Notes: generated from the sequence alone by a model not told the origin. DNA of 64,000 bases from Aulostomus chinensis (GCA_037954235.1 JBBMOA010000001.1:15343980-15407979); one strand, 5' to 3'; counted from the stretch's first letter, positions 25,034-38,484 are shown. Made by a program: numbers and translations.

Positions 25034-27460
25034 GAAGAATTGCTAATGAACTCAAAATGATGCTCACAGTAATGGAGTGAACGTTTCGAATAACCTCAAA
25101 GTGATGCTGACAGTCATGTAGTCAGAGTTGCTACGAACCTCAAAATAATGCGACAGTAATGTAGTAAAAGTTCCTACGAACCTCAAAATATTGCGACAGT
25201 GATGTCGGAAGAATTGCTAATGAACTCAAGATGATGCTAACAGTAATGTAGTGATAGTTGCTAAGAAACTCAAAATGATGCTAACAGTAATGGAGTGATA
25301 GTTGCTAATCAACTCAGTGATGCTTACAGTAATGTAGTAAGTGTTTCGAATAACCTCAAAGTGATGCTGACAGTCACGTACTAAGAGTTGCTGCGAAACT
25401 TAAAATAATGGGACAGTAATGTAGTACAAGTTGCTACGAACCTCAAAATATTGCGATAGTGATGTCGGAAGAATTGCTAATGAACTCAAAATGATGCTAA
25501 CAGTAATGTAGTCATAGTTGCTAATCAAGTCACTGATGCTTACAGTAATGTAGTAAGTGCTTCGAATAACCTCAAAGTGATGCTGACAGTCATGTAATAA
25601 GAGTTGCTACGAACCTCAATATAATGCGACAGTGATGTCACAAGAATTGCTAATGAGCTCAAAATGATGCGACAGTGATTTAGTAAGAATTGCTAATGAA
25701 CTCAAAATGATGCTAACAGTAATGGAGTGAACGTTTCGAATAACCTCAAAGTGATGCTGACAGTCATGTAGTCAGAGTTGCTACGAACCTCAAAATAATG
25801 CGACAGTAATGTAGTAAAAGTTGCTACAAACCTCAAAATATTGCGACAGTGATGTTGGAAGAATTGCTAATGAACTCAAGATGATGCTAAAATTAATGTT
25901 GTGAAAGTTGCTAAGAAACTCAGTGATGCTGACAGTAATGTCGTAAGAGTTTCGAACAACCTCAAAGTGATGCTGACAGTCATTTAGTAAGAGTTGCAAA
26001 TGAAATCAATTTAATGCTACAGTGATGTCGTGAGAATTGCTCAACAACTCAAAATGATGCTAACAGTAATGTAGTGATAGTTGCTAATAAACTCAAAGTG
26101 ATGCTGACAGTAATGTAGTATTTGTTGCTCCGAACCTTAAAATAATGCAACAATAATGTAGGAACAGTTGCTACGAACCTCCAAATATTGTGACAGTGAT
26201 GTCAGAAGAATTTCTAATGATCTCAAAATGATGCGACAGTGATGTAGTAAGAATTGCTAATGAACTCAAAATGATGCTAACAGTAATGGAGTGAAACTTT
26301 CGAATAACCTCAAAGTGATGCTGACAGTCATGTAGTAAGTGTTGCTACGAACCTCAAAATAATGCGACAGTAATGTAGTACAAGTTAATACGAACCTCAA
26401 AATATTGCGACAGTGATGTCGGAAGAACTGCTAATGAACTCAAAATGATGCAAACAGTAATGTAGTGATAGTTGCTAATCAACTCAGTGATGCTTACAGT
26501 AATGTAGTAAGTGTTTCGAACAACCTCAGTGATGCTGACAGTCATGTAGTAGGAGTTGCTACGAACCTCAAAATAATGCGACAGTGATGTCATAAGAAAT
26601 GCTAAAGATCTCAAAATGATGCGACAGTGATGTCAGAAGAATTGGTAATGATCTCAAAATGATGCTCACAGTAATGGAGTGAAACTTTCAAATAACCTCA
26701 AAGTGATCCTTACAGTAATGTAGTAAGTGTTTCGAACAACCTCAAAGTGATGCTGACAGTCATTTAGTAAGAGTTGCTACGAACCTCAAAATAATGCGAC
26801 AGTGATGTCAGAAGAATTGCTAAAGATCTCAAAATGATGCGACAGTGATTTAGTAAGAATTGCTAATGAACTCAAAATGATGCTAACAGTAATGGAGTGA
26901 ACGTTTCGAATAACCTCAAAGTGATGCTGACAGTCATGTACTAAGAGTTACTACGAACCTCAAAATATTGCGACAGTAATGTAGTAAAAGTTGCGACGAA
27001 CCTCAAAATAATGCGACAGTAATGTAGTAAAAGTTGCTACGAACCTCAAAATATTGCGACAGGGATGTCGGAAGAATTGCTAATGAACTCAAAATGATGC
27101 TAACAGTAATGTAGTGATAGTTGCTAAGAAACTCAGTGATGCTTAAAGTAATGTAGAAAGAGTTTCAAACAACCTCAAAGTGATGCTGACAGTCATTTAG
27201 TAAGAGTTGCTAATGAACTCAATTAAATGCCACAGTGATGTCGTGACAATTGCTCAACAACTCAAAATGATGCTAACAGTAATGTAGTGACAGTTGCTAA
27301 AAAACTCAAAGTGATGCTGACAGTAATGTAGTAAGAGTTGCTACGAACCTTAAAATAATGCAACAATAATGTAGTAAGAGTTGCTACGAACCTCAAAATA
27401 TTGCGACAGTGATGTCGGAAGAATTGCTAATGAACTCAAAATGATGCGACAGTGATGTAG
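25034..27460 (-). repeat. 2,427-bp tandem duplication, copy 1
   Basis: Every landmark checked here recurs 2,427 bp later. The rare variants AAGTTCCTACG (25169 and 27596), GTAGTATTTGTTGC and AAGTTAATACG are all shared. I saw only about five differences, such as GTCACAAG against GTCAGAAG, GGAACAG against GGAAGAG, and GATCC against GATGC. The unit equals about 56 monomers. Confidence 0.9.
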
Positions 27461-29887
27461 TAAGAATTGCTAATGAACTCAAAATGATGCTCACAGTAAT
27501 GGAGTGAACGTTTCGAATAACCTCAAAGTGATGCTGACAGTCATGTAGTCAGAGTTGCTACGAACCTCAAAATAATGCGACAGTAATGTAGTAAAAGTTC
27601 CTACGAACCTCAAAATATTGCGACAGTGATGTCGGAAGAATTGCTAATGAACTCAAGATGATGCTAACAGTAATGTAGTGATAGTTGCTAAGAAACTCAA
27701 AATGATGCGAACAGTAATGGAGTGATAGTTGCTAATCAACTCAGTGATGCTTACAGTAATGTAGTAAGTGTTTCGAATAACCTCAAAGTGATGCTGACAG
27801 TCACGTACTAAGAGTTGCTGCGAAACTTAAAATAATGGGACAGTAATGTAGTACAAGTTGCTACGAACCTCAAAATATTGCGATAGTGATGTCGGAAGAA
27901 TTGCTAATGAACTCAAAATGATGCGAACAGTAATGTAGTCATAGTTGCTAATCAAGTCACTGATGCTTACAGTAATGTAGTAAGTGCTTCGAATAACCTC
28001 AAAGTGATGCTGACAGTCATGTAATAAGAGTTGCTACGAACCTCAATATAATGCGACAGTGATGTCAGAAGAATTGCTAATGAGCTCAAAATGATGCGAC
28101 AGTGATTTAGTAAGAATTGCTAATGAACTCAAAATGATGCTAACAGTAATGGAGTGAACGTTTCGAATAACCTCAAAGTGATGCTGACAGTCATGTAGTC
28201 AGAGTTGCTACGAACCTCAAAATAATGCGACAGTAATGTAGTAAAAGTTGCTACAAACCTCAAAATATTGCGACAGTGATGTTGGAAGAATTGCTAATGA
28301 ACTCAAGATGATGCTAAAATTAATGTTGTGAAAGTTGCTAAGAAACTCAGTGATGCTGACAGTAATGTCGTAAGAGTTTCGAACAACCTCAAAGTGATGC
28401 TGACAGTCATTTAGTAAGAGTTGCAAATGAAATCAATTTAATGCTACAGTGATGTCGTGAGAATTGCTCAACAACTCAAAATGATGCTAACAGTAATGTA
28501 GTGATAGTTGCTAATAAACTCAAAGTGATGCTGACAGTAATGTAGTATTTGTTGCTCCGAACCTTAAAATAATGCAACAATAATGTAGGAAGAGTTGCTA
28601 CGAACCTCCAAATATTGTGACAGTGATGTCAGAAGAATTTCTAATGATCTCAAAATGATGCGACAGTGATGTAGTAAGAATTGCTAATGAACTCAAAATG
28701 ATGCTAACAGTAATGGAGTGAAACTTTCGAATAACCTCAAAGTGATGCTGACAGTCATGTAGTAAGTGTTGCTACGAACCTCAAAATAATGCGACAGTAA
28801 TGTAGTACAAGTTAATACGAACCTCAAAATATTGCGACAGTGATGTCGGAAGAACTGCTAATGAACTCAAAATGATGCAAACAGTAATGTAGTGATAGTT
28901 GCTAATCAACTCAGTGATGCTTACAGTAATGTAGTAAGTGTTTCGAACAACCTCAGTGATGCTGACAGTCATGTAGTAGGAGTTGCTACGAACCTCAAAA
29001 TAATGCGACAGTGATGTCATAAGAAATGCTAAAGATCTCAAAATGATGCGACAGTGATGTCAGAAGAATTGGTAATGATCTCAAAATGATGCTCACAGTA
29101 ATGGAGTGAAACTTTCAAATAACCTCAAAGTGATGCTTACAGTAATGTAGTAAGTGTTTCGAACAACCTCAAAGTGATGCTGACAGTCATTTAGTAAGAG
29201 TTGCTACGAACCTCAAAATAATGCGACAGTGATGTCAGAAGAATTGCTAAAGATCTCAAAATGATGCGACAGTGATTTAGTAAGAATTGCTAATGAACTC
29301 AAAATGATGCTAACAGTAATGGAGTGAACGTTTCGAATAACCTCAAAGTGATGCTGACAGTCATGTACTAAGAGTTACTACGAACCTCAAAATATTGCGA
29401 CAGTAATGTAGTAAAAGTTGCGACGAACCTCAAAATAATGCGACAGTAATGTAGTAAAAGTTGCTACGAACCTCAAAATATTGCGACAGGGATGTCGGAA
29501 GAATTGCTAATGAACTCAAAATGATGCTAACAGTAATGTAGTGATAGTTGCTAAGAAACTCAGTGATGCTTAAAGTAATGTAGAAAGAGTTTCAAACAAC
29601 CTCAAAGTGATGCTGACAGTCATTTAGTAAGAGTTGCTAATGAACTCAATTAAATGCCACAGTGATGTCGTGACAATTGCTCAACAACTCAAAATGATGC
29701 TAACAGTAATGTAGTGACAGTTGCTAAAAAACTCAAAGTGATGCTGACAGTAATGTAGTAAGAGTTGCTACGAACCTTAAAATAATGCAACAATAATGTA
29801 GTAAGAGTTGCTACGAACCTCAAAATATTGCGACAGTGATGTCGGAAGAATTGCTAATGAACTCAAAATGATGCGACAGTGATGTCG
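27461..29887 (-). repeat. 2,427-bp tandem duplication, copy 2
   Basis: This is immediately adjacent to copy 1 and in the same orientation. Two pairs of unusual open frames are identical between copies (25790/28217 and 26354/28781). Identity ends at about 29884, where copy 2 reads GATGTCGGAAG and copy 1 reads GATGTAGTAAG. The very high identity marks it as the youngest large event visible in the array. Confidence 0.9.
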
Positions 29888-32800
29888 GAAGAATTGCTAA
29901 TGAACTCAAGATGATGCTAACAGTAATGTAGTGATAGTTGCCAATCAAGTCAGTGATGCTTACAGTAATGTAGTAAGTGTTTCGAATAACCTCAAAGTGA
30001 TGCTGACAGTCATGTAGTAAGAGTTGCTACGAACCTCAAAATAATGCGACAGTAATGTAGTAAAAGTTGCTATGAACCTCAAAATAATGCGACAGTGATG
30101 TCAGAAGAATTGCTAAAGATCTCAAAATGATGCGACAGTGATTGAGTAAGAATTGCGAATGAACTCAAAATGATGCTAACAGTAATGGAGTGAACGTTTC
30201 GAATAACCTCAAAGTGATGCTGACAGTCATGTACTAAGGGTTGCTACGAACCTCAAAATAATGCGACAGTAATGTCGTAAAATTTGCAACGAACCTCAAA
30301 ATATTGCGACAGTGATGTCGGAAGAATTGAAAATGAACTCAAGATGATGCTAACAGTAATGGAGTGAAACTTTCGAATAACCTCAAAGTGATGCTGACAG
30401 TCATGTAGTAAGTGTTGCTACGAACCTCAAAATAATGCGACAGTAATGTAGTAAAAGTTGCTACGAACCTCAAAATATTGCGAAAGTGATGTCGGAAGAA
30501 TTGCTAATGAACTCAAAATGATGCTAACAGTAATGTAATGATAGTTGCTAAGAAACTCAGTGATGCTTCAAGTAATGTAGAAAGAGTTTCGAACAACCTC
30601 AAAGTGATGCTGACAGTCATTTAGTAAGAGTTGCAAATGAACTCAATTTAATGCTACAGTGATGTCGTGAGAATTGCTCAACAACTCAAAATGATGCTAA
30701 CAGTAATGTAGTGATAGTTGCTAAAAAACTCAAAGTGATGCTGACAGTAATGTAGTAAGAGTTGCTACGAACCTTAAAATAATGCAACAATAATGTAGGA
30801 AGAGTTGCTACGAACCTCAAAATAATGCGACAGTGATGTCGGAATAATTGCAAAAGATCTCAAAATGATGCGACAGTGATGTCAGAAGAATTGGTAATGA
30901 TCTCAAAATGATGCTAACAGTAATGGAGTGAACATTTCGAATAACCTCAAAGTGATGCTGACAGTCATGTACTAAGAGTTGCTACGAACCTCAAAATAAT
31001 GCGAAAGTAATGTAGTAAAAGTTGCTACGAACCTCAAAATATTGCGACAGTGATGTCGGAAGAATTGCTAATGAACTCAAAATGATGCGACAGTGATGTA
31101 GGAAGAATTGCTAATGAACTCAAAATGATGCTAACAGTAATGGAGTGAAACTTTCGAATAACCTCAAAGTGATGCTTACAGTCATGTAGTAAGTGTTGCT
31201 ACGAACCTCAAAATAATGCGACAGGAATGTAGTCAAAGTTGCTACGAACCTCAAAATATTGCGACAGTGATGTCACAAGAATTGCTCATGATCTAAAAAT
31301 GATGCGACAGTGATGTAGTAAGAATTGCTAATGAACTCAAAATGATGCTAACAATAATGGAGTGAAACTTTCGAATAACCTCAAAGTGATGCTTACAGTC
31401 ATGTAGTAAGTGTTGCTACGAACCTCAAAATAATGCGACAGGAATGTAGTAAAAGTTGCTACGAACCTCAAAATATTGCGACAGTGATGTCGGAAGAATT
31501 GCTAATGAACTCAAGATGATGCTTACAGTAATGTAGTGATAGTTGCCAATCAAGTCAGTGATGCTTACAGTAATGTAGTAAGTGTTTCGAATAACCTCAA
31601 AGTGATGCTGACAGTCATGTAGTAAGAGTTGCTACGAACCTCAAAATAATGCGACAGTAATGTAGTAAAAGTTGCTACGAACCTCAAAATAATGCGACAG
31701 TGATGTCAGAAGAATTGCTAAAGATCTCAAAATGATGCGACAGTGATTGAGTAAGAATTGCTAATGAACTCAAAATGATGCTAACAGTAATGGAGTGAAC
31801 GTTTCGAATAACCTCAAAGTGATGCTGACAGTCATGTACTAAGGGTTGCTACGAACCTCAAAATAATGCGACAGTAATGTACTAAAAGTTGCTACGAACC
31901 TCAAAATATTGCGACAGTGATGTCGGAAAAATTGCTCATGAACTCAAAATGATGCTAACAGTAATGTAGTGATAGTTGCTAATTAACTCAGTGATGCTTA
32001 CAGTAATGTAGTAAGTTTTTCCAACAACCTAAAAGTGATGCTGTCAGTCATGTAGTAACAGTTGCTTCTAACCTCAAAATGATTTTAACAGTAATGTAGT
32101 GATAGTTGCTAATAAACTCAGTGATGCTTACAGTAATGTAGTAAGTGTTTCAAACAACCTCAACGTGATGCTGAGAGTCATGTTGTAAGAGGTGCTACTA
32201 ACCTCAATTTAATGCTACAGTGATGTCTAAAGAATTGCTAATGATCTCAAAATGATGCGACAGTGATGTAGTAAGAATTGCTAATGAACTCAAAATGATG
32301 CTAACAGTAATGGAGTGAAACTTTCGAATAACCTCAAAGTGATGCTGATAGTCATGTAGTAAGTGTTGCTACAAACCTCAAAATAATGAGAAAGTAATGT
32401 CAGAAGAATTGCTAATGATCTAAAAATGATGCGACAGTGATGTAGTAAGAATTGCTAATGAACTCAAAATGATGCTGACAGTAATGGAGTGAAAGTTTCG
32501 AATAACCTCAAAGTGATGCTGACAGTCATGTAGTAAGAGTTGCTACGAACCTCAAAATAATGCGACAGTGATGTCAGAAGAATTGCTAAAGATCTCAAAA
32601 TTATGTGACAGTGATTCAGTAAGAATTGCTAATGAACTCAAAATGATGCTAACAGTAATGGAGGGAATTTTTCGAATAACCTCAAAGTGATGCTGACAGT
32701 CATATAGTAAGAGTTTCTACGAACCTCAAAATAATGCGACAGTGATGGAGTAAAAGTTGCTACGAACCTCAAAATATTGTGACAGTGATGTCGGAAGATT

Positions 32801-35800
32801 TCTGTTAAACTCAAAATGATGCGAACAGTAATGTAGTGATAGTTGCTAATCAACTCAGTGATGCTTACAGTCATGTAGTAACTGTTTCGAACAACCTCAA
32901 AGTAATGCTGACAGTCATGTAGTAAGAGTTGCTCCGAACCTCAAAATAATGCGGCAGTTATGTCGGAAAAATTGCTAATGATCTCAAAATAATGTGACAG
33001 TGATGTCAGAAGAATTGCTAATGAACTCAAAATGATGCTAACAGTAATGGAGTGAAAGTTTCGAATTACCTCAAAGTGATGCTAACGGTCATGTAGTAAG
33101 AGTTGCTACGAATCTCCAAATAATGCTACAGTAATGCAGTAAAAGTTGCTACGAACCTGAAAATATTGCGACAGTGATGTCGGAAGAATTGCTAATGAAC
33201 TAAAAATGATGCTAACAGTAATGTAGTGATAGTTGCTATTCAACTCAGTGATGCTTACAATAATGTAGTAAGTGTTTCGAACAACCTCAAAGTGATGCTG
33301 ACAGTAATGTATTAAGAGTTGCTACGAACCTCAAAATAATGCTACAGTGATGTCTAAAGAATTGCTAATGATCTCAAAATGATGCGACAGTGATGTGGTA
33401 AGAATTGCTAATAAACTTAAAATGATGCTAACAGTAATGGAGTGAAAGTTTCGAATAACCTGAAAGTGATGCTGACAGTCATGTTGTAAGTGTTGCTACG
33501 AACCTCAAAATGATGCAAACAGTAAAGTAGTAAGAGTTGCTTCGAACCTAAAAATAATGCGACAGTGATGTCGTAAGAATTGCTAATGAAAAGAAGATGA
33601 TGCTAACAATAATGTGGTGATAATTGCTAATGAACTCAGTGATGCTTTCAGTAATGTAGTAAGAGTTTTGAACAACTTCAAAGTGATGCTGACAGTCATG
33701 TAGTAAGAGTTGCTAATGAACTCAATTTAATGCTACATTGATGTCGTAAGAATTGCTAATAAACTCAAAATGATGCTAACAGTAATGTCGTGATAGTTGC
33801 TAATAAACTCAAAGTGATGCTGACAGTAATGTAGTAAGAGTTGCTACGAACCTTAAAATAATGCAACAATAATGTAGTAAGAGTTGCTACCAACCTCAAA
33901 ATAATGCGACAGTGATTGTAGAAGAATTGCTAATTATCTCAAAATGATGCGACAGTGATGTAGTAAGTGTTTCGAACAACCTCAAAGTGATGCTGACAGT
34001 CATGTAGTAAGAGTAGCTACGAACCTCAAAATAATGCGACAGTGATGTAGTAAAAGTTGCTACGAACCTCAAAATATTGCGACAGTGATGTCGGATGAAT
34101 TTCTAATGAACTCAAAATGATGGTAACAGTAATGTAGTGATAGTTGCTAATCAACTCAGTGATGCTTACAGTATTGTAGTAAGTGTTTCAAACAACCTCA
34201 AAGTGATGCTGACAGTCATGTAGTAAGAGTTGCTACTAACCTCAAAATGATACTAACAGTAATGTAGTGATAGTTGCTAATAAAGTCAAAGTGATGCTGA
34301 CAGGAATGTAGTAAGAGTTTCGAACGACCTCAAAGTGATTATGACGGTCATGTAATAAGGGTTGTTACGAACCTTAAAATAATGCAACAGTAAAGTAGTA
34401 AGAGTTGCTTCGAACCTCAAAATAAGACGACAGTGATGTCAAAAGAATTGCTTATGAATTCAAAATGATGCTAACAGTAATGTAGTGATAGTTGCTATAA
34501 ACTCAGTGATGCTTACAGTAATGTAGTAAGAGTTTCGAACAACCTCAAAGTGATGCTGACAGTCATGTAGTAAGAGTTGCTACTAACCTCAATTTAATGC
34601 TACAGTGATGTCTATGAATTGCTAATAAACTCAAAATGATGCTAACAGTAATGTAGTGATAGTTGCTAATAAACTCAAAGTGATGCTGACAGTAATGCAG
34701 TAAAAGTTGCTACGAACCTTTAAATAATGCAACAGTAATGGAGTAAAAGTTGCTACGAACCTCAAAATAATGCGACAGTGATGTCGGAAGAATTGCTAAT
34801 GAACTCAAAATGATGCTAACAGTAATTGAGTGATAGTTGCTAATCAACTCAGTGATGCTTACAGTAATGTAGTAAGTGTTTCGAACAACATCAAAGTGAT
34901 GATGACAGTCATGTAGTTAGAGTTGCTACGAACCTTAAAAATGCAACAGTAAAGAAGTAAGAGTTGCTTCGAACCTCAAAATAATGCGACAGTGATGTCA
35001 GAAGAATTGGTAATGATCTCAAACTGATGGGACAGTGATGTCGTAAGAATTGCTAATGAACTCAAGATGATGCTAACAATAATGTAGTGATAGTTGCTCA
35101 TGAACTCAGTGATGCTTTCAGTAATGTAGTAAGAGTTTCGAACAACGTCAAAGTGATGCTGACAGTCATGTAGTTAGAGTTGCGACTAACCTCAATTTAA
35201 TGCTACAGTGATGTCTATGAATTGCGAATGAACTCAAAATGATGCTAACAGTAATGTAGTGATAGTTGCTAAAAAACTCAAAGTGATGCTGACAGTAATG
35301 TAGTCAGAGTTGCTACGAACCTCAAAATAATGTGACAGTGATGTCGGAAGAATTGCTAATGATCTCGAAATAATGCAACAGTGATGTAGTAAGAATTGCT
35401 AATGAACAAAAAATGATGCTAACAGTAATGGAGTGATAGTTTCTAATCAACTCAGTGATGCTTACAGTAATGTAGTAAGTGTTTGGAACAACCTCAAAGT
35501 GATGCTGACAGTCATGTAGTAAGAGTTGCTACGAACCTCAAAATAATGTGACAGTGATGTCAGAAGAATTGCTAAAGATCTCAAAATAATGTGACAGTGA
35601 TGTCAGAAGAATTGCTAATGATGTCAAAATGATGCAAAAGTAATGTAGTTAGAGTTGCTAAGAACCTCAAAATAATGCGACAGTAATGTAGTAAAAGTGT
35701 CTACGAACCTCAAAATATTGCGACAGTCATGTCAGAAGAATTGCTAATGAACTCAAAATGATGCTCACAGTAATGTAGTGATAATTGCTAATCAACTCAG

Positions 35801-36646
35801 TGATGCTTACAGTAATGTAGTAAGTTTTTCGAACAACCTCAAAGTGATGCTGACAGTCATGTGGTTAGAGTTGCGAGCAACGTAAAAATGATTCTGATTG
35901 TAATGTAGTAAGAGTTGCTAATAACCTCAAAATAATGCTACAGTGATGTAGGAAGAATTGCAAATATTCTCAAAATGATGCGACATTGATGTCGTCAGAA
36001 TTGCTATTGAACTCAAAATGATGAGAACAGTAACGTAGTGATAGTTGCTAATAAACTCAGTGATGCTGACAGTAATGTAGTAAGTGTTTTGAACAACCTC
36101 AAAGTGATGCTGAAAGTCATGTGGTTAGAGTTGCGAGTAACCTAAAAATGATGCCGACAGTAACGTAGTAAGAGCTGCGAATGAACTCAAAATAATGCGA
36201 CAGTGATGTCGGAAGAATTTCTAATGATTTCTAAATGATGCGACAGTGATGTACTAAGAATTGCTAATAACCTCAAAATAATGCTAGTGATGTTGAAGAA
36301 TTGCAAATGAACTCATTAATGAACTCAAAATGATGCTAACAGTAATGTAGTGAAAGTTGCGAGTAACCTAAAAATTATGCTGACAGTAATGTAGTAAGAG
36401 TTGCAAATAACCTCAAAATAATGCTACAGTGATGTCGTAAGAATTGCGAATGAACTCAAGAATGATGCTAACAGTAATGTAGTGATAGTTGCTAATAAAC
36501 TCAAAGTGATGCTGGCGGTAATGTGGAAAGAGTTGAAACTAGAACAACAAACTGTCCTCTGATGGTTGGACAGGTTGCTTTGGTCCGTCCTCTCACTCAT
36601 CATTAAAAGCCCTTATTACTCATCATTCATCCAATCTGACACTCAC

Positions 36647-36826
36647 GTCTGCAGTGGGGAATCCCCTGCAGCCCGCGGCCCACATGGAGCAGTCTCGGCC
36701 AATCACGTGGGGCCTGCAGCGGCACCGACCACCAAATGACTCGCAGGTGTCATTCTCAGCTCCAACCTCATGGCAGGCACAAGGCAGGGCGCCATTGGTG
36801 AAGAGAGCCCAAGAGACACAGCTGAG
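36647..36826 (-). CDS. Laminin alpha-5-like exon: end of domain and LE module
   Basis: This is the most downstream laminin piece. On the minus strand it encodes FTNGALPCACHEVGA, then FGGRCRCRPHVIGRDCS, which is a laminin-type EGF-like module matching vertebrate laminin alpha-5. A pyrimidine-rich tract and CAG precede the exon at 36827, and a strong donor GTGAGT follows it (36641-36646). Oddities: the next residues read MWAAGCRGFPTAD where the family has a cysteine and a Tyr-Trp before GFP, and one base is missing after GGATTCCCC, so the last cysteine is lost from frame. Laminin alpha-5 is a secreted basement-membrane subunit. This copy is either decayed or contains sequence errors. Confidence 0.75.
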
Positions 36827-37193
36827 CTGAGACAGAATGGAGACGAAGGACAAGAGGGACGACAGAGAAAAAGGAAACGTTAGCGAGACATTTTAGGAAA
36901 ATTAGTTTCGTGGGGAAAAGGTTCTTAGCCAAACTTGCTAAATGGAAGGACAACAAAAAACAAAGATCTTCAAAAGAAAATTAGCACAAAATGAAACCCT
37001 GCAAGAGAAAGTAAATCAAGAACTAAATATTCTTGAGGCTCAGGTCTTTAGTTCCAATGCTTGTAAATGACATCTGAATGCATTCACAACCCAAATCTGA
37101 GCAGACAGAAGCGTCCCAGTCAGGCCCAGTTTAGTTCCTCTAGAACATTCAGGGATACAGAACAGGGACCAACTCAGGCTGAGAGACACCGAC

Positions 37194-37309
37194 TTGACAT
37201 GAAAGCTGTTGAGGCCACAGTTGCTGATGAAGTGGTCAGATTTCTCCAGTGGTTCTTGGTTCAGGGAGCTGGAGCTGGAGCTGCTCTCAGGCACCACCAG
37301 GACGTGATC
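37194..37309 (-). CDS. Laminin alpha-5-like exon: DHVLVVPE segment
   Basis: The minus strand encodes DHVLVVPE, a run of serines, then LNQEPLEKSDHFISNCGLN. This corresponds to the human laminin alpha-5 stretch beginning DYVLVVPE and continuing through EEPLDKSYDFIS. An acceptor with a good pyrimidine tract (TCTGTCTCTCCAG) precedes it. The donor at 37193 (GTCGGT) is weak and the true 3' end may lie a few bases further on. The serine codons form an AGC/TCC mini-repeat that may have expanded. No stop interrupts this piece. Confidence 0.75.
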
Positions 37310-37431
37310 CTGGAGAGACAGAAGGAAGAAGTCCAGGCCTGACAGAGGAGAAGGAGGCACAGAGTAGAAACAGCAGATACGTGTGGGGAAAGGGAGAGGG
37401 TATCAGTCCAGCAGAGGAGCAGGAAACCTAC

Positions 37432-37569
37432 CACCACAGGGCTCTGCCTGCAGGAACCTGCAGGTGAGGAGGACCTGGTGGTCCGGCACATCCAGAATGA
37501 TCTGGTTTTCAGACACCGGCACGTTTCGGCAGCCGTAAGCGTGGGGACAGAAGGAGGCGTTGGCGTGGC
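37432..37569 (-). CDS. Laminin alpha-5-like exon: GHANASFCPH segment
   Basis: The minus strand encodes HANASFCPHAYGCR, then VSENQIILDV, a very strong match to laminin alpha-5 (HANASFCPHGYGCR in human). The acceptor TCTTTCAG and donor GTAGGT are both good. The length is 138 nt, whereas phase with its neighbours requires 140. The match to the family breaks after VLLT and resumes in another frame as QVPAGRALW, so a base appears missing there, and a second one just before the donor. This is the clearest evidence for the gene identity and for its broken frame. Confidence 0.82.
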
Positions 37570-37654
37570 CTGAAAGACTCAAACAACCATCTCCATTTTA
37601 ATGTTTCTCAAACAGCCGGAGCAGGAAAGCTAAGATGAATCAAAGATCCTCCAC

Positions 37655-37779
37655 CCTGCCAGATCCGACCCTGGTAATGTAGACCTGCACAGGGTGGGTG
37701 GGGTGGAGCGGCTGGTGGTGGTGGAGGATGAAGACGTATCTGCCCAAAGCCTGGACACGGTGGAGTCCACCGCAGCGTT
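37655..37779 (-). CDS. Laminin alpha-5-like exon: GRYVFILHHHQ segment
   Basis: The minus strand encodes GRYVFILHHHQPLHPTHPVQ followed by VYI and, in another frame, QGRIWQG. In human laminin alpha-5 the parallel text is GRYAFLLHGYQPAHP and then GRVWQG, directly before HANAS, as here. The acceptor CTTCTACTCAG is good and the donor is GTGGAG. The length of 125 nt is two short of the phase expected from its neighbours. One base is missing before LGRY and one between VYI and QGRIWQ. Confidence 0.8.
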
Positions 37780-38423
37780 CTGAGTAGAAGGATGAGAGCG
37801 ATGTTCAATGGTACATGTTTTCTTTCCTGAACCGCCGATGTTTCCAATCACGAATCTCAGTCATGAGATTTGAACATGATGAAGGAGTTCAAAAGTGTCA
37901 AACTGGGCCGGTCTCCATTTTATGAGTCCGGAGACCGAGGATAAAACTACAAGTCCCTGGTTCAGATTTGACTCGTCTGAATCCAAACACAGCAGCGTTC
38001 TTCCACCAGGCCAGATGAGTTGATCATGATAACAAGATATCTTCATGCTACTACAACACACAAACTCATCACCAGAAAAGACTTCATGGTGGAACAACAA
38101 ATCTCCTCCCAATGGGAAAAACATTGAGTTGAACAATCAACTTTTCCATGATGACATGGAGAGCTTGGCAGCAGCAGCAGGCTTCCATTGGGGGCTGATA
38201 TGCCAGCTCCACTTAGCCTTCTTTGGAATGGTTTCACCTGGAGTGATGCTGTTATTGAGACCTTTTATCTGGAACAACACCACCTGCATGGAGACTGAGG
38301 ACTTCAACAGATGCAGATGTTGATCCAGAATAAATCTAAATATTCCAGATGTGTTAAATCAATCCAGCAGCAGTGGTGGGAGCGTCGTAAACTCACTCAC
38401 TCAGCAGCCGTCAGCCTCCGTAC
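37780..38423 (-). other. Intron-like stretch of the laminin fragment
   Basis: No repeat or further exon is recognised between the donor at 38418-38423 (GTACGG) and the acceptor before 37779. Open frames on both strands here show no family resemblance. Confidence 0.4.
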
Positions 38424-38484
38424 CTGCACGGAGTCCAGCCTGATGTGGTCTCTGTTGTCTGCTCCCAGAGGTGGTCTGTCACCT
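38424..38484 (-). CDS. Probable laminin alpha-5-like exon, end only
   Basis: The minus strand encodes GADNRDHIRLDSVQ directly before a good donor, GTACGG. A candidate acceptor (GGTTCAG) gives a 61-nt exon. The position, between the LVPKDQF piece and the GRYVF piece, fits a poorly conserved proline-rich linker of laminin alpha-5. Upstream, to about 38617, another frame stays open with proline-rich text (ILASPAADPPLPSHQ), so the exon may be longer with a frame break. The identity rests mainly on context. Confidence 0.45.

Larger units (their letters stand above)
4654..36540 (-). repeat. Satellite block 2, reverse orientation, about 32 kb
   Basis: This is a continuous array of roughly 735 monomers of 42-44 bp in reverse complement relative to blocks 1 and 3. 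On the plus strand it reads as repeated CCTCAAAATAATGC, ACAGTNATGTAGTAA and GTTGCTACGAA phrases. Several monomer classes recur: a GTTGCTACGAA class, an AATTGCTAATGAACTC class, a class with TTTCGAATAACC, and a short class with AACTCAGTGATGC that lacks the TTTGA piece. Copies differ mostly by point changes, with occasional one- to several-base indels. Open frames of 60-90 codons inside it appear only because neighbouring monomers happen to lack stops. No unrelated insert interrupts the 32 kb. Confidence 0.98.

Noticed and set aside
4654..36540. Regularly spaced repeats resembling a CRISPR array
   Set aside because: There are no unique spacers between repeats, the monomers abut directly, and the surroundings are clearly vertebrate.
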